Shown: in pieces, positions 1 to 7,595 of the stretch
How the letters are laid out: the number at the start of each line of letters is the position of its first letter
How positions within the stretch are numbered: the stretch's first letter is position 1
From: Thermoanaerobaculales bacterium
Lineage (GTDB): Bacteria > Acidobacteriota > Thermoanaerobaculia > Thermoanaerobaculales > Sulfomarinibacteraceae
Length of the DNA: 19,682 nucleotides
Direction: 5' to 3'
Assembly: GCA_029932545.1 (NCBI GenBank)
Contig: JAOZPW010000023.1
Coordinates: 1-19,682, forward strand
Translations under genes and position numbers: made by a program
Notes under the pieces: model-generated
Told to the model about the DNA's origin: nothing
Database searches by the model: none
Seen by the model: only the letters and a program-made list of their open reading frames with translations

Positions 1-1174
1 TCAGGCCCAGCAGGGTCAGGGTATTCATCGTCTTGCCCATCGCCCAGATCGCCCCACAAGCGACGATCAGGGAGAAGGGAATGCATGCGACCACGATAAA
101 GGTCATGCTGAAGCGCCTGAGAAAAACGTACAGGACCACACTGGCCAGGAGTGCCCCAAAAATTCCGGTGAAGGTCAGGTCACGCAGGGTCTTCCGAATT
201 TCCTCTCCCTGGTTGAACCAGATCAGGAATTTGACGCCCTCCAATTCGGGATCGACTGCCATCGCGTCGACCCGGATCTGAACCTCGTCACAGATGGTGA
301 CCGCGTTGGCGTCAGCCTCGCCAGTCACCGTGACCCCGATGGCAAAATTCCCGTCAAGGTGCCGGCCGTACTCCAGGGGAGGCTCTTCGTAGACTACTTC
401 GGCAACGTCACCGAGGCGTAGTCCGTCGGCCCGGAGCGGCAATCCGGAAATCTCTTCGATCGTCTGAAAGGCGCCCACCGTGCGAACGCTGAAGCGCCGC
501 TCTGTGGACCGGATAACACCCACGCTGAGATCAAAGTTGCTCGAGCGCAGGATACGAACGACTGAACGCACATCAACCCCATGCGCCTCAAGATCCTGCA
601 AACGTAGATTTATACGGACTTCCTTGGGATTGACGCCGTCGAGCCGCACCGAAGCAACGCCGTCGATCCTTTCGAGCGGCCTGACGATCTTTCGCTCCAG
701 TAGATCGTAGCTCTCGGAGAGATCCAGATTGGACGACAACCGGCCTTCGAGTACGGGAATTTCTTCATCCCGCGAGTTCCAGCTGCCACTGATCGTGATG
801 TCGCCGATGGTGTCCGGCAATTCACCACGAATACGATCAACCCGTTCAAGCACCTCCGCCCGTGCCAGGCTCATCTCGTGGCCCCACGAAAACTCCAAAT
901 TGATCCTGCCGTTGTCCGCATCACAGTTTGAGCGCATCGACGTGACGCCCTTGACCGAGCCCAGGACCTCCTCGATCGGTCGCACGATCAGCCGTTCGGT
1001 CTGCTCAGGTGTGGAGTTGGGGAAAGGCACCTGCACGAAGAGAACCGGTCTTTCGACCTCGGGCATGAAACCCAGAGGCAAACGGACCAGAGCCACCGAA
1101 CCCAGGACCACCAGACTGATGATCACAGTCAGGGTGGCAACCGGACGGCGGATGGCCAGTTCGGGCAGGGTCAT
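1..1174 (-). CDS. RND efflux permease (AcrB family), N-terminal part, runs off left edge
   Basis: Reading leftwards from the ATG at 1174-1172, the frame stays open for 391 codons to the window edge, so the gene is truncated by the window and not broken. The translation starts MTLPELAIRRPVATLTVIIS, the usual RND start: a short amphipathic helix then TM1 (about residues 13-31). The porter-domain segment FMPEVERPVLFVQVPFPNST follows. Hydrophobic TM2 and TM3 lie near residues 335-375, and the fragment ends at MNTLTLLGL, just before the TM4 proton-relay motif. Its ATG overlaps the TGA of the upstream permease (ATGA), with a GAGG SD 7 bases ahead, so translation is probably coupled. By family it is an inner-membrane, proton-driven exporter subunit. 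Substrate is unknown. It may form a mixed trimer with the neighbouring permease. Confidence 0.93.
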   Translation of the reverse strand, partial: MTLPELAIRRPVATLTVIISLVVLGSVALVRLPLGFMPEVERPVLFVQVPFPNSTPEQTERLIVRPIEEVLGSVKGVTSMRSNCDADNGRINLEFSWGHEMSLARAEVLERVDRIRGELPDTIGDITISGSWNSRDEEIPVLEGRLSSNLDLSESYDLLERKIVRPLERIDGVASVRLDGVNPKEVRINLRLQDLEAHGVDVRSVVRILRSSNFDLSVGVIRSTERRFSVRTVGAFQTIEEISGLPLRADGLRLGDVAEVVYEEPPLEYGRHLDGNFAIGVTVTGEADANAVTICDEVQIRVDAMAVDPELEGVKFLIWFNQGEEIRKTLRDLTFTGIFGALLASVVLYVFLRRFSMTFIVVACIPFSLIVACGAIWAMGKTMNTLTLLGL

Positions 1175-4100
1175 GGGCCGGCCTCGTTCTCGTCCTCCGG
1201 CATTTCCTCCCAATCCTCTTCGAGTGTTCTCACGCGCGACGGCACCACCATGTAGAGCGCCGGAATGACAACCAGGGTCAAAAGGGTACTCAGTACCAGT
1301 CCGAATGACACGGTAATCGCCAAGGGTGCTCGCAGCTCGGCGCCCTCACCCAGGGACAAGGCCATCGGCACCAGCCCCAGGACGGTCGTCAATGTGGTCA
1401 TCAAGATCGGTCGAAGGCGCAGAGCGCCGCCTCTGAGAACGGCTTCCAGCTTCTCCAGCCCAGAACGCCGTAACTGGTTGACGGTATCGATCAGCACGAT
1501 GGCGTTGTTGACAACGATGCCAACCAGCATGACGACGCCGATGAAGACAATAATGCTGACCGGAGTACCGGTCACCAGCAGACCCAGAACGACCCCAACC
1601 ACGGCCAGGGGCACACTGAAGAGCACGATCAGCGGGTGAACGAAACTCTCAAATGTCGCCGCCATCACCAGGTAGACCAGGAAGACCGCGAGAATCAGGG
1701 CAAAGCGCAGACCATTGAACGAGACTTCCATCTCCTCGATCTGGCCGCCCAATTCAGGGCTGACCCCGGCCGGGGGCGTCTGCTCGGCCAGAACCTGCCG
1801 AATGTCGGCCACGACAGCGCCGAGGCTGCGCCCTTCGAGATTGGCACTGATCACGGCCGCCCGCTGCTGCTGGATGCGGTGGATCTCGGCGGGGCCGCGG
1901 TCCTCTATTACCTGAGCCACGGTCAATAGCCGCAGTTGTCGCCCGTCGGGCCCTTCGATTATGAGATTTCGAACGTCTTCGAAGGTCTGCCGGAACGGTT
2001 CTTTATTCCGGATCCTAATGTCGATCTGACGATCTTCCTCGCGGAATCGGGTGGGCACAGCTCCCAGAACCCTGTCACGCAGGGTCTCCGCGACCGTTCG
2101 CATATCGAGGCCGAGGGCAGCCAGCCGGGTTCGGTCGAAAATGATCTGATACTCGGGGTTCCCCTCCTCAAGCGACGAACGCAGGTCGACCAGACCATCG
2201 ATTGCCCCCATCGCCGCCTCGAGTCTTTCGGTATAGCGGGTCAGGGCCTCAAGATCGTCGCTGAAAAGTACAATCTCGATTGGCGTTTTGAGGCTGAAAT
2301 AGCTCGGCTTGCCGAATTTTGCGGTGAGATCCGGAATCCGGCCGAAGTGCTCTCTGAGCGCGGAGGCAACGACCTCTTCCACACCTTCGTCACGGCGGTC
2401 CTCCAGAACGACGTTGATCTGGCCGTAGTGTTCCGCTTTAGTGCTCAGGGATAGACCCCCGGAAACCAAACGACTGCCGGCTGTCGAATAGAACACCGAT
2501 ACCCGATCGTCATCGATCAGGTTCTCACCCATGGCGAGGACCGTTCGATCGGTCGCTCCGACTGTCGAACCCTCCGGGAGGGTCGCCTCGAAGTAGAATT
2601 CGCCCTCCGAGATCTCCGGAATCAGTTCGGTTTCCAAAAAACCGATTCCAAGCAACGACACCGCAAAAACAAGAGCAGCCACGATCAAAGTCAGCCACCG
2701 CCGCCGCAGGGCCAGCCGAAGCAACCTTTCATACCCTGTCGAAAGTGACCCCATGCGGGGCTCCGCCGCTGACGATTCTGACCGATCAGATCGTTGTCCG
2801 GGAACAGTTGCCTTGTCGCGGCCTCCGATCGCGCTGAGCATTGGGATCAACGACACGGCAACCACCAGGGATGCCGCCAGACTCAAACTGACGGTCATGG
2901 CCATGTCGCCAAAGATCTGTCCCGCAATGCCCTCGACGAAAACGATCGGCAGGAAGACCGCCACTGTGGTCAAGGTCGAAGCGATCACCGCACCGGCGAC
3001 CTCCGAGGCCCCGTCAATAGCTGCCTTGGCCAGCCCAATGCCTTCATCTCTCTTGCGGTGGATCGCCTCGAGTACAACGATCGCGTTGTCCACCAGCATT
3101 CCGACCCCAAGGGTCAGACCACCGAGGCTCATGATGTTGAGCGAGATATCCAGCCGGTACATCGCCATGAAGGTAAAGAGCACCGACAACGGGATCGAGG
3201 TGGCGATGATGATGGTTGCGCGGGCGCTTCGCAGGAAGGCGATCAGAACCAGTACAGCCAAGAGGCCACCGACGATCGCAGCGGAACGAACCTCGCGGAC
3301 CGCCTGTTCAATGAATCGGGACTGGTCGAAGAGAACGGTCAGTCGGTAGCCGTCGGGCAACAGGTCTTGGAATTCCCCGAGCCGGTCCCGGACCGACCGC
3401 GCCGTGGCGACGATATTGGCATCGCCTTCTTTATAGATTGCGATTTCGATGCTCTCGTCGCCATTGACCCGGGTGATCTCCTCGCGCTCACGAGCGCCCC
3501 ACCGGATCTCCGCGACCTCTTTCAAACGGACCGCGGAACCCTGATTCCAGCTGATGACCAGGTCGCCGATTTCTTCGAGGTCCTGGTACTCGTTGACCGT
3601 ACGGATCAGATACTGTGTATCGGCGCCTTTGAGCGATCCCCCGGGCAGATTGATGTTCGAAATACCGACGACTTCTCGGATCCGGTCCAGAGGGATCCTC
3701 AGTGCAGCGAGCCGCTCCTGGTCGACCTCGATCTGGATCTCTTCTTCCAACCCACCCTTGATGCGGGCTGAAGCGACGCCGAGTATGGTTTCAAATGCCG
3801 GTTTGAGCTTGAGGTCCGCCAGACGCCTGCCGGCCATCAGATCACCCGGACTGCCCAGTGCTATACGGAGGATTGGGTCCAGCGAGGGGTCAAAGCGCAG
3901 GACGACTGGATCATCCGCCTCTTCAGGCAGGATCAGGCGGTCAAGCTTTTCGCGCACGTCCAACAGGAGCAGATCCATGTCGGCGCCCCATGCGAACTCC
4001 AGGGTGACCTCGGACACACCCGGTCTCGAAACCGAATGGATCGAGCGAAGCCCCCTCAGGACGCCCACGACTTCCTCGACTGGTCGCGTTATCAAATTCT

Positions 4101-4281
4101 CGACTTCTGCCGGCGCCGTGTCGGAGAAATCAGTCTGAACCGTCAATGAGGGGTAGCTGATGTCGGGCAGCAGGTCCAGCGACAGGCGTTGATAACCCAC
4201 AACACCGAAGGCTGCAAAGGCGATCGCCGTCATCAAGACCGCAACGCGGCGGCGCACCGCCAGGGCGACGAAGGATCGCAT
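1171..4281 (-). CDS. RND efflux permease (AcrB/HAE-like), complete
   Basis: A complete 1036-residue protein, the normal length for AcrB-type resistance-nodulation-division pumps. It has a cytoplasmic N-terminus, TM1 (about 11-31), a first large periplasmic loop, TM2-TM6 (about 335-490), a charged cytoplasmic linker (about 487-515), TM7, a second periplasmic loop and TM8-TM12. The TM4 motif GMLVDNAIVVLE (394-405) keeps the first relay aspartate (D398) but has Asn where AcrB has its second Asp. TM10 carries GIVVNNAIVLID, with Asn at the AcrB Lys940 position. This combination is, from memory, seen in SwrC-like pumps. The start overlaps the adaptor stop by one base (TGATG), with GGAG 5 bases upstream. 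By family it is a proton-driven efflux pump of the inner membrane using the adjacent adaptor. The substrate cannot be read from the sequence. Confidence 0.96.
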   Translation of the reverse strand: MRSFVALAVRRRVAVLMTAIAFAAFGVVGYQRLSLDLLPDISYPSLTVQTDFSDTAPAEVENLITRPVEEVVGVLRGLRSIHSVSRPGVSEVTLEFAWGADMDLLLLDVREKLDRLILPEEADDPVVLRFDPSLDPILRIALGSPGDLMAGRRLADLKLKPAFETILGVASARIKGGLEEEIQIEVDQERLAALRIPLDRIREVVGISNINLPGGSLKGADTQYLIRTVNEYQDLEEIGDLVISWNQGSAVRLKEVAEIRWGAREREEITRVNGDESIEIAIYKEGDANIVATARSVRDRLGEFQDLLPDGYRLTVLFDQSRFIEQAVREVRSAAIVGGLLAVLVLIAFLRSARATIIIATSIPLSVLFTFMAMYRLDISLNIMSLGGLTLGVGMLVDNAIVVLEAIHRKRDEGIGLAKAAIDGASEVAGAVIASTLTTVAVFLPIVFVEGIAGQIFGDMAMTVSLSLAASLVVAVSLIPMLSAIGGRDKATVPGQRSDRSESSAAEPRMGSLSTGYERLLRLALRRRWLTLIVAALVFAVSLLGIGFLETELIPEISEGEFYFEATLPEGSTVGATDRTVLAMGENLIDDDRVSVFYSTAGSRLVSGGLSLSTKAEHYGQINVVLEDRRDEGVEEVVASALREHFGRIPDLTAKFGKPSYFSLKTPIEIVLFSDDLEALTRYTERLEAAMGAIDGLVDLRSSLEEGNPEYQIIFDRTRLAALGLDMRTVAETLRDRVLGAVPTRFREEDRQIDIRIRNKEPFRQTFEDVRNLIIEGPDGRQLRLLTVAQVIEDRGPAEIHRIQQQRAAVISANLEGRSLGAVVADIRQVLAEQTPPAGVSPELGGQIEEMEVSFNGLRFALILAVFLVYLVMAATFESFVHPLIVLFSVPLAVVGVVLGLLVTGTPVSIIVFIGVVMLVGIVVNNAIVLIDTVNQLRRSGLEKLEAVLRGGALRLRPILMTTLTTVLGLVPMALSLGEGAELRAPLAITVSFGLVLSTLLTLVVIPALYMVVPSRVRTLEEDWEEMPEDENEAGP

Positions 4282-5468
4282 CAGTTCTCCGACGAATCAG
4301 AGCCGTCAGGGCCGTCCCCGCCGAGGTTGAGTTTCTCCAGGATGGAAATCTTCTGCCCATCGGCTAGTGACCTTTGGCCCTGAATGACCACGCTGTCACC
4401 CTCATCCACGCCCGCGAGGATTTCGGTAAATTGATCGTCTTCGAATCCGATCTCCACCACTCGGCGCTGAGCCTTCTCACCGTCGGCGATAAAAACAACC
4501 TTATCCTCGTGATCCGTCTGAACTGCGATCCGCGGAACGACAAGCACGCCGTCGTGGCGATCGGTGACGATCGAAACCTCAGCGAAGTCGCCCGGACGCG
4601 TACTCGAGGGGAAGTCGATGATCTCGACAGTAACTTTGATTGTGCCCGAGGCCGAGTCGACCACGGGGCTGACCAGAAGGATGTGGCCCTCCAGGCGATC
4701 GCCGGTCGAGTCCACCACCAACTGCACAGGCTGGTCGGTCTGGATATTTCTGAATTCCCGTGCCGGTACGTGAACCCGCGCGAGAAGCCGGCTGAGGTCG
4801 GCCAATGTGAACAACACCGTGCCGTTAGACACCGTTCGACCCTGATCGACCGAACGGGCAACGACCCTTCCGGAGAAAGGAGACTGCACCCGCGTGTAGG
4901 ACAGCTCGAGGGTTGCCAACTCCCACGCCGCCTCCGCCGCTTTCATCTGGCTACGAGCGGCATCGGCAGCCTCAGCGGAGACCAGACCCTGGGCCAGCAT
5001 CTTCTCGCTTCGCTCGAGTTGCAAGCGCTGCTGGTGCAGCTCAACCTCGGCTTGGGTCACCCTGTGGCGGTATTCGGCATCCTCGATCTCAATCAAGACC
5101 TGGCCTTCAGCAACCCGATCTCCCTCCTCGGCCGCGAGCGACTGGATGATCCCGTTGACCCTGGCCAGCACGTCGGCCTCCTTGTTGGGGTCGAGTGAGG
5201 CGGTCGCCGAGTAGTAGGTCGCGATATCGCCCCACCGGACCTGCTCTACGGCTACTGCCGCGGTCGGCAGCGGTGGCTTGCCTCCCGGCCCACCTCGAGC
5301 GGCCTCCGACGCTCCAGGGCGTCGACCGCCAGGACGGCCGGGCTTGGCCGACGCCTCGTCGTTGCCACCATTACATCCCGTCAGAGTCAGGAAAAAGACG
5401 AGTGCCAGACCTGCCCCTCCCGTGATTCGTCTGATTCTGTTCATTTTCGTGTTTGTAATCATCGTCAT
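4281..5468 (-). CDS. RND periplasmic adaptor (membrane fusion protein), lipoprotein
   Basis: This 395-residue protein is the HlyD/AcrA-type adaptor that links an RND permease to an outer-membrane channel. The N-terminus has basic residues, a hydrophobic stretch and an LTGC lipobox (Cys32), so it should be lipid-anchored and face the periplasm. A Gly/Pro/Arg-rich linker (about 36-68) follows. The first lipoyl-like half is near 94-130 (ADVLARVNGIIQSLAAEEGD), a coiled-coil hairpin near 131-190, and the second lipoyl half near 190-222 (VQSPFSGRVVARSVDQGRTV). Beta-barrel and membrane-proximal domains complete the protein. The first ATG was chosen because GAGG lies 4 bases upstream (5473-5476); the internal Met9 has no SD. 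It is the first gene of the three-gene pump unit, 124 bp after the transglutaminase-like gene. No TolC-like gene is visible. Confidence 0.95.
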   Translation of the reverse strand: MTMITNTKMNRIRRITGGAGLALVFFLTLTGCNGGNDEASAKPGRPGGRRPGASEAARGGPGGKPPLPTAAVAVEQVRWGDIATYYSATASLDPNKEADVLARVNGIIQSLAAEEGDRVAEGQVLIEIEDAEYRHRVTQAEVELHQQRLQLERSEKMLAQGLVSAEAADAARSQMKAAEAAWELATLELSYTRVQSPFSGRVVARSVDQGRTVSNGTVLFTLADLSRLLARVHVPAREFRNIQTDQPVQLVVDSTGDRLEGHILLVSPVVDSASGTIKVTVEIIDFPSSTRPGDFAEVSIVTDRHDGVLVVPRIAVQTDHEDKVVFIADGEKAQRRVVEIGFEDDQFTEILAGVDEGDSVVIQGQRSLADGQKISILEKLNLGGDGPDGSDSSEN

Positions 5469-5592
5469 TCCAGCCTCGTGCCCCTATCGCTGTGTATTTG
5501 TGAACTCGAATCGAGCGCACCCGGTCAGGACAACCCACCGCCACGCTCCCCCATTTCCTCAGTTGATACGGATGGTGGGTGCGAATGTTTGA

Positions 5593-6261
5593 TTACCGCC
5601 GCCCTCCGCCGCCAGCGTCAATGAACGGACCGCCCTCTTCCGAATCCAACCCGCAGTTTCCGAGCGATGGATAGACTTCAGCGTAAACCCGAAGCATCTC
5701 CTCGAAGGGGAAGTCGGCAAAAGTCCCCCGCTCCCGGATGTACTCCATGTGACGTTTGCCGCTTGCGTCGAAGGGCTGAAAAAGGGTGTCTGAGATTCCG
5801 TCAAACTCCAAAGGCAAGACGCCAAACCGTTCGCACAGCCTTGAATTGAATGTCGGCGTCACCTTCACCCAGCGATCCTCGAGGAATACCTCAGTGAATC
5901 CGTGGAACGCGAAGACGTCGGTCCCCAACTGTTCCAAAAGACGCGGTGTCGCCAGATGGTTCCTGACATCGGCGTATCCCAGGCGGGTGGGCAAGCCGAC
6001 AGCCCGCCCCGCGGCCGCCATCACGATCGCCTTGGGTACACAGTAGGCAGTTCTTCCTCCCAGGATCACGGAGGCCCGATAGGCATCCCGATCGAGATTG
6101 ACGCTGTAGGGGTCGTACCACAGCTCGTCCCGCACGGCATTGAAAAGCAGAATGGCCTTGGCACGCGGGTCGTCGACCGAACCGACAACACGCGTTACAA
6201 AGGATTGGACAGCGTCACTCTCAAAATCGATAAAATAGGTCGAAGCCAGGTATTCGTTCAT
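5593..6261 (-). CDS. transglutaminase-like domain protein
   Basis: A 222-residue soluble protein with the transglutaminase/protease-like core. A catalytic-type Cys74 sits in GGRTAYCVPKAIVMAAAGRA, followed by GLPTRLGYADVRNH. His120 is in FHGFTEVFLEDRWVKVTPTF. The usual third triad residue, an Asp 15 residues after the His (as in VDPT), is Thr135 here (VTPT). No signal peptide or membrane segment is seen, so it is probably cytoplasmic. Members of this superfamily act as cysteine proteases, transglutaminases or amide-processing enzymes; which one applies here is not known. Its ATG overlaps the stop of the small membrane ORF (ATGA), with GAGG 5 bases upstream. The next gene leftwards is the efflux adaptor, 124 bp away with no clear terminator between, so readthrough into the pump genes is possible. 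Confidence 0.85.
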   Translation of the reverse strand: MNEYLASTYFIDFESDAVQSFVTRVVGSVDDPRAKAILLFNAVRDELWYDPYSVNLDRDAYRASVILGGRTAYCVPKAIVMAAAGRAVGLPTRLGYADVRNHLATPRLLEQLGTDVFAFHGFTEVFLEDRWVKVTPTFNSRLCERFGVLPLEFDGISDTLFQPFDASGKRHMEYIRERGTFADFPFEEMLRVYAEVYPSLGNCGLDSEEGGPFIDAGGGGRR

Positions 6262-6377
6262 AGGAACCTCACGCCGCCTCTATCGCCACGAGAACGCCCC
6301 CCTGCCAGACACAGCCACCCGGCGATCATCACCAGACCACCCATCACCGCACCAATCGTCAGGAATATTCGTTCCAT
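6258..6377 (-). CDS. small single-span membrane protein, hypothetical (39 aa)
   Basis: A 39-codon ORF starts at ATG 6377-6375 with a GGAG SD 7 bases upstream and ends in a TGA that overlaps the ATG of the transglutaminase-like gene by 4 bases. The peptide has one hydrophobic segment (about residues 5-26, FLTIGAVMGGLVMIAGWLCL) and then a short Arg/Gly-rich tail, so it should be an inner-membrane peptide with a positively charged, probably cytoplasmic, end. The start MERIFLTIGAVMGG resembles the first helix of DUF423 membrane proteins, but the rest of that family is missing, so it could be a remnant or a coincidence. The good SD and the overlap argue that it is translated, perhaps mainly as a coupling leader for the gene behind it. 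No function can be assigned. Confidence 0.5.
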   Translation of the reverse strand: MERIFLTIGAVMGGLVMIAGWLCLAGGRSRGDRGGVRFL

Positions 6378-6463
6378 TATCTTGCTCCAGCCCCAGGGTA
6401 CCTCAAGCGTGGAACGCGTGACTCTGCCGCCGTCGTAGTTTTTGTCCTCGATTTCCAGCCGCG

Positions 6464-6485
6464 GCCTCCGAGGGCGCCTCGAGGC
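6464..6485. repeat. tandem GCCTC/GAGGC palindromes in divergent intergenic region
   Basis: A perfect 10-bp palindrome GCCTCGAGGC (6476-6485) is preceded directly by an imperfect copy, GCCTCCGAGGGC (6464-6475). They lie between the divergently read small membrane ORF and the lipoprotein hydrolase gene, a few bases upstream of a TAGAAT hexamer. This could be an operator for a dimeric regulator or simply a GC-rich hairpin; no regulator is identified. Confidence 0.4.
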
Positions 6486-6490
6486 CAAGG

Positions 6491-6496
6491 TAGAAT
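6491..6496 (+). promoter_or_regulatory. putative -10 element (TAGAAT) for the lipoprotein hydrolase gene
   Basis: TAGAAT matches TATAAT at five of six positions and lies 32 bases before the ATG at 6529, leaving room for a short leader that contains the GGAGG SD. No good -35 hexamer is seen at the expected distance, so this is tentative. Confidence 0.35.
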
Positions 6497-6528
6497 CCAG
6501 GAGCCAATTGAAACACTCTGGAGGCATC

Positions 6529-7434
6529 ATGCTCACTCGAATCACCCTCGTTTTCGCCCTCTGCGCTCTCATAACGTCCTGCTCAGGACCTGCGGTCCAA
6601 GAACAAACCACCGCCGTTGTTGAAGCGCCTGCACCTGCGACCGGGCTGGTGATCGTCCAGGCCCCGGACGGCGTCGAGATCGCGGCGACAGTTTACAGTG
6701 CCGGCGATCCGACCCTGATCCTAGTCCACGGCTGGATGTGTGACCAAACCTACTGGAACACTCAGGTTTCGGCCCTTTCCCAGCTTTTCGGAGTCGTCAC
6801 GGTTGATGTGGCAGGCCACGGTCTGTCGGGAACCGACCGGCAGAAATGGACCATCTCCTCACTCGGCGACGATGTCGGGGCCGTCATCGCGCACCTGCAC
6901 CTCCAGAACGTTATCGTCATAGGGCATTCGATGGGCGGACGGGTCGCGCTCGAAGTCGCGCGGTTAATGCCGGGAACCGTCGTGGGCGTCATCGGCATCG
7001 ACACCCTTCAGGACGCCGATCAGAAATGGGACCCCGAAGAGACTGAATCCCTCCTCGCCGGCTTTGAACAGGACTTCGACGCGGCATGTGACTCCTTTGT
7101 TCGGTCGATGTTTGGCACGCAGGCCGATCAGGCTCTGGTTGACCGAGTGGCCGCGGACATGTGCAGTGGACCGGGCACGATCGGTGCAGCACTCCTGCGG
7201 AACTACGTCGACTACGACGTGGCATCGGCCTTTAAAAACGCAGGAGTACCAGTGCGTTGCGTTAATGCCGACAAATGGCCAACCAACATTGAAGCCAACA
7301 GAAAGTACGCCGACTTCGACGCCGTCATCCTTCCGGGCTACGGGCACTTTCTGATGCAGGAAGCCCCCGAGGAACTCACCCAGGCCCTGATCAAAACCGT
7401 GAACGCCATAGCGGCCGGAGATCCTCATCAATAA
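6529..7434 (+). CDS. alpha/beta hydrolase lipoprotein
   Basis: This 301-residue protein belongs to the alpha/beta-hydrolase fold. Hydrophobic residues 5-15 lead to an ITSC lipobox (Cys18), so it is likely lipid-anchored and extracytoplasmic. The mature part has LILVHGWMCDQTYW (63-76, oxyanion region), VDVAGHGLSGTD (92-103), the nucleophile elbow VIGHSMGG (130-137, Ser134), a probable acid Asp248 in NADKWP, and His273 in GYGHFLMQEAP. The triad therefore looks intact. The frame is open further upstream (an ATG-like start at 6442), but ATG 6529 is preferred because GGAGG sits 4 bases before it and it begins a proper lipoprotein signal. By fold it could be an esterase, lipase or peptidase; the substrate is unknown. 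It is transcribed away from the small membrane ORF and is followed by a 161-bp gap before sucA. Confidence 0.9.
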   Translation: MLTRITLVFALCALITSCSGPAVQEQTTAVVEAPAPATGLVIVQAPDGVEIAATVYSAGDPTLILVHGWMCDQTYWNTQVSALSQLFGVVTVDVAGHGLSGTDRQKWTISSLGDDVGAVIAHLHLQNVIVIGHSMGGRVALEVARLMPGTVVGVIGIDTLQDADQKWDPEETESLLAGFEQDFDAACDSFVRSMFGTQADQALVDRVAADMCSGPGTIGAALLRNYVDYDVASAFKNAGVPVRCVNADKWPTNIEANRKYADFDAVILPGYGHFLMQEAPEELTQALIKTVNAIAAGDPHQ

Positions 7435-7508
7435 GGATTCTTTGTGGCTATTTCCTGGGTTTTGCATGCGGCTCAATCGTTTGGCAGCCCTCTTCCCAGC
7501 CGTCCGGT

Positions 7509-7532
7509 TTTCCAGCTTTCCAGCATTCCAAC
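7509..7532. repeat. degenerate 8-bp tandem repeat (TTTCCAGC-type)
   Basis: Three consecutive 8-base units read TTTCCAGC, TTTCCAGC, ATTCCAAC between the hydrolase stop and the sucA start. From general experience, similar CCAGC/CCAAC microrepeats are scattered in intergenic regions of some deltaproteobacterial and acidobacterial genomes. Here it is too short to call a functional element. The surrounding gap (7435-7595) shows no clear terminator and no convincing promoter. Confidence 0.45.
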
Positions 7533-7583
7533 ATCTGTTTGAAATACCATGGTGACCCACTTTGTTGTCCGACACGGCCGCAC

Positions 7584-7589
7584 AAGGAG
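7584..7589 (+). promoter_or_regulatory. ribosome binding site fixing the sucA GTG start
   Basis: AAGGAG lies 6 bases before the GTG at 7596. It is the best SD in the region and shows that the gene starts at GTG rather than at in-frame upstream codons, which have no SD. Confidence 0.8.
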
Positions 7590-7595
7590 ATCTCG

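Noticed and set aside
2794..3771. Long plus-strand open frame (325 codons) opposite the complete RND permease
   Set aside because: It lies wholly antisense to a clear 1036-residue family member, its translation is charged low-complexity Asp/Arg/Gln-rich text with no domain, and it has no independent support.
4374..5198. Long plus-strand open frame (274 codons) opposite the efflux adaptor
   Set aside because: Fully antisense to a well-matched adaptor gene; the frame is open only because of GC-rich codon bias.
5505..5515. CTCGA-A-TCGAG inverted repeat upstream of the adaptor gene
   Set aside because: Only 5 bp per arm in GC-rich spacer, with no convincing promoter beside it; too weak to call an operator.
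6442..6528. Upstream extension of the hydrolase to an earlier start
   Set aside because: The added 29 residues would bury the lipoprotein signal and cover the palindromes; the ATG at 6529 has its own GGAGG and begins the signal peptide.
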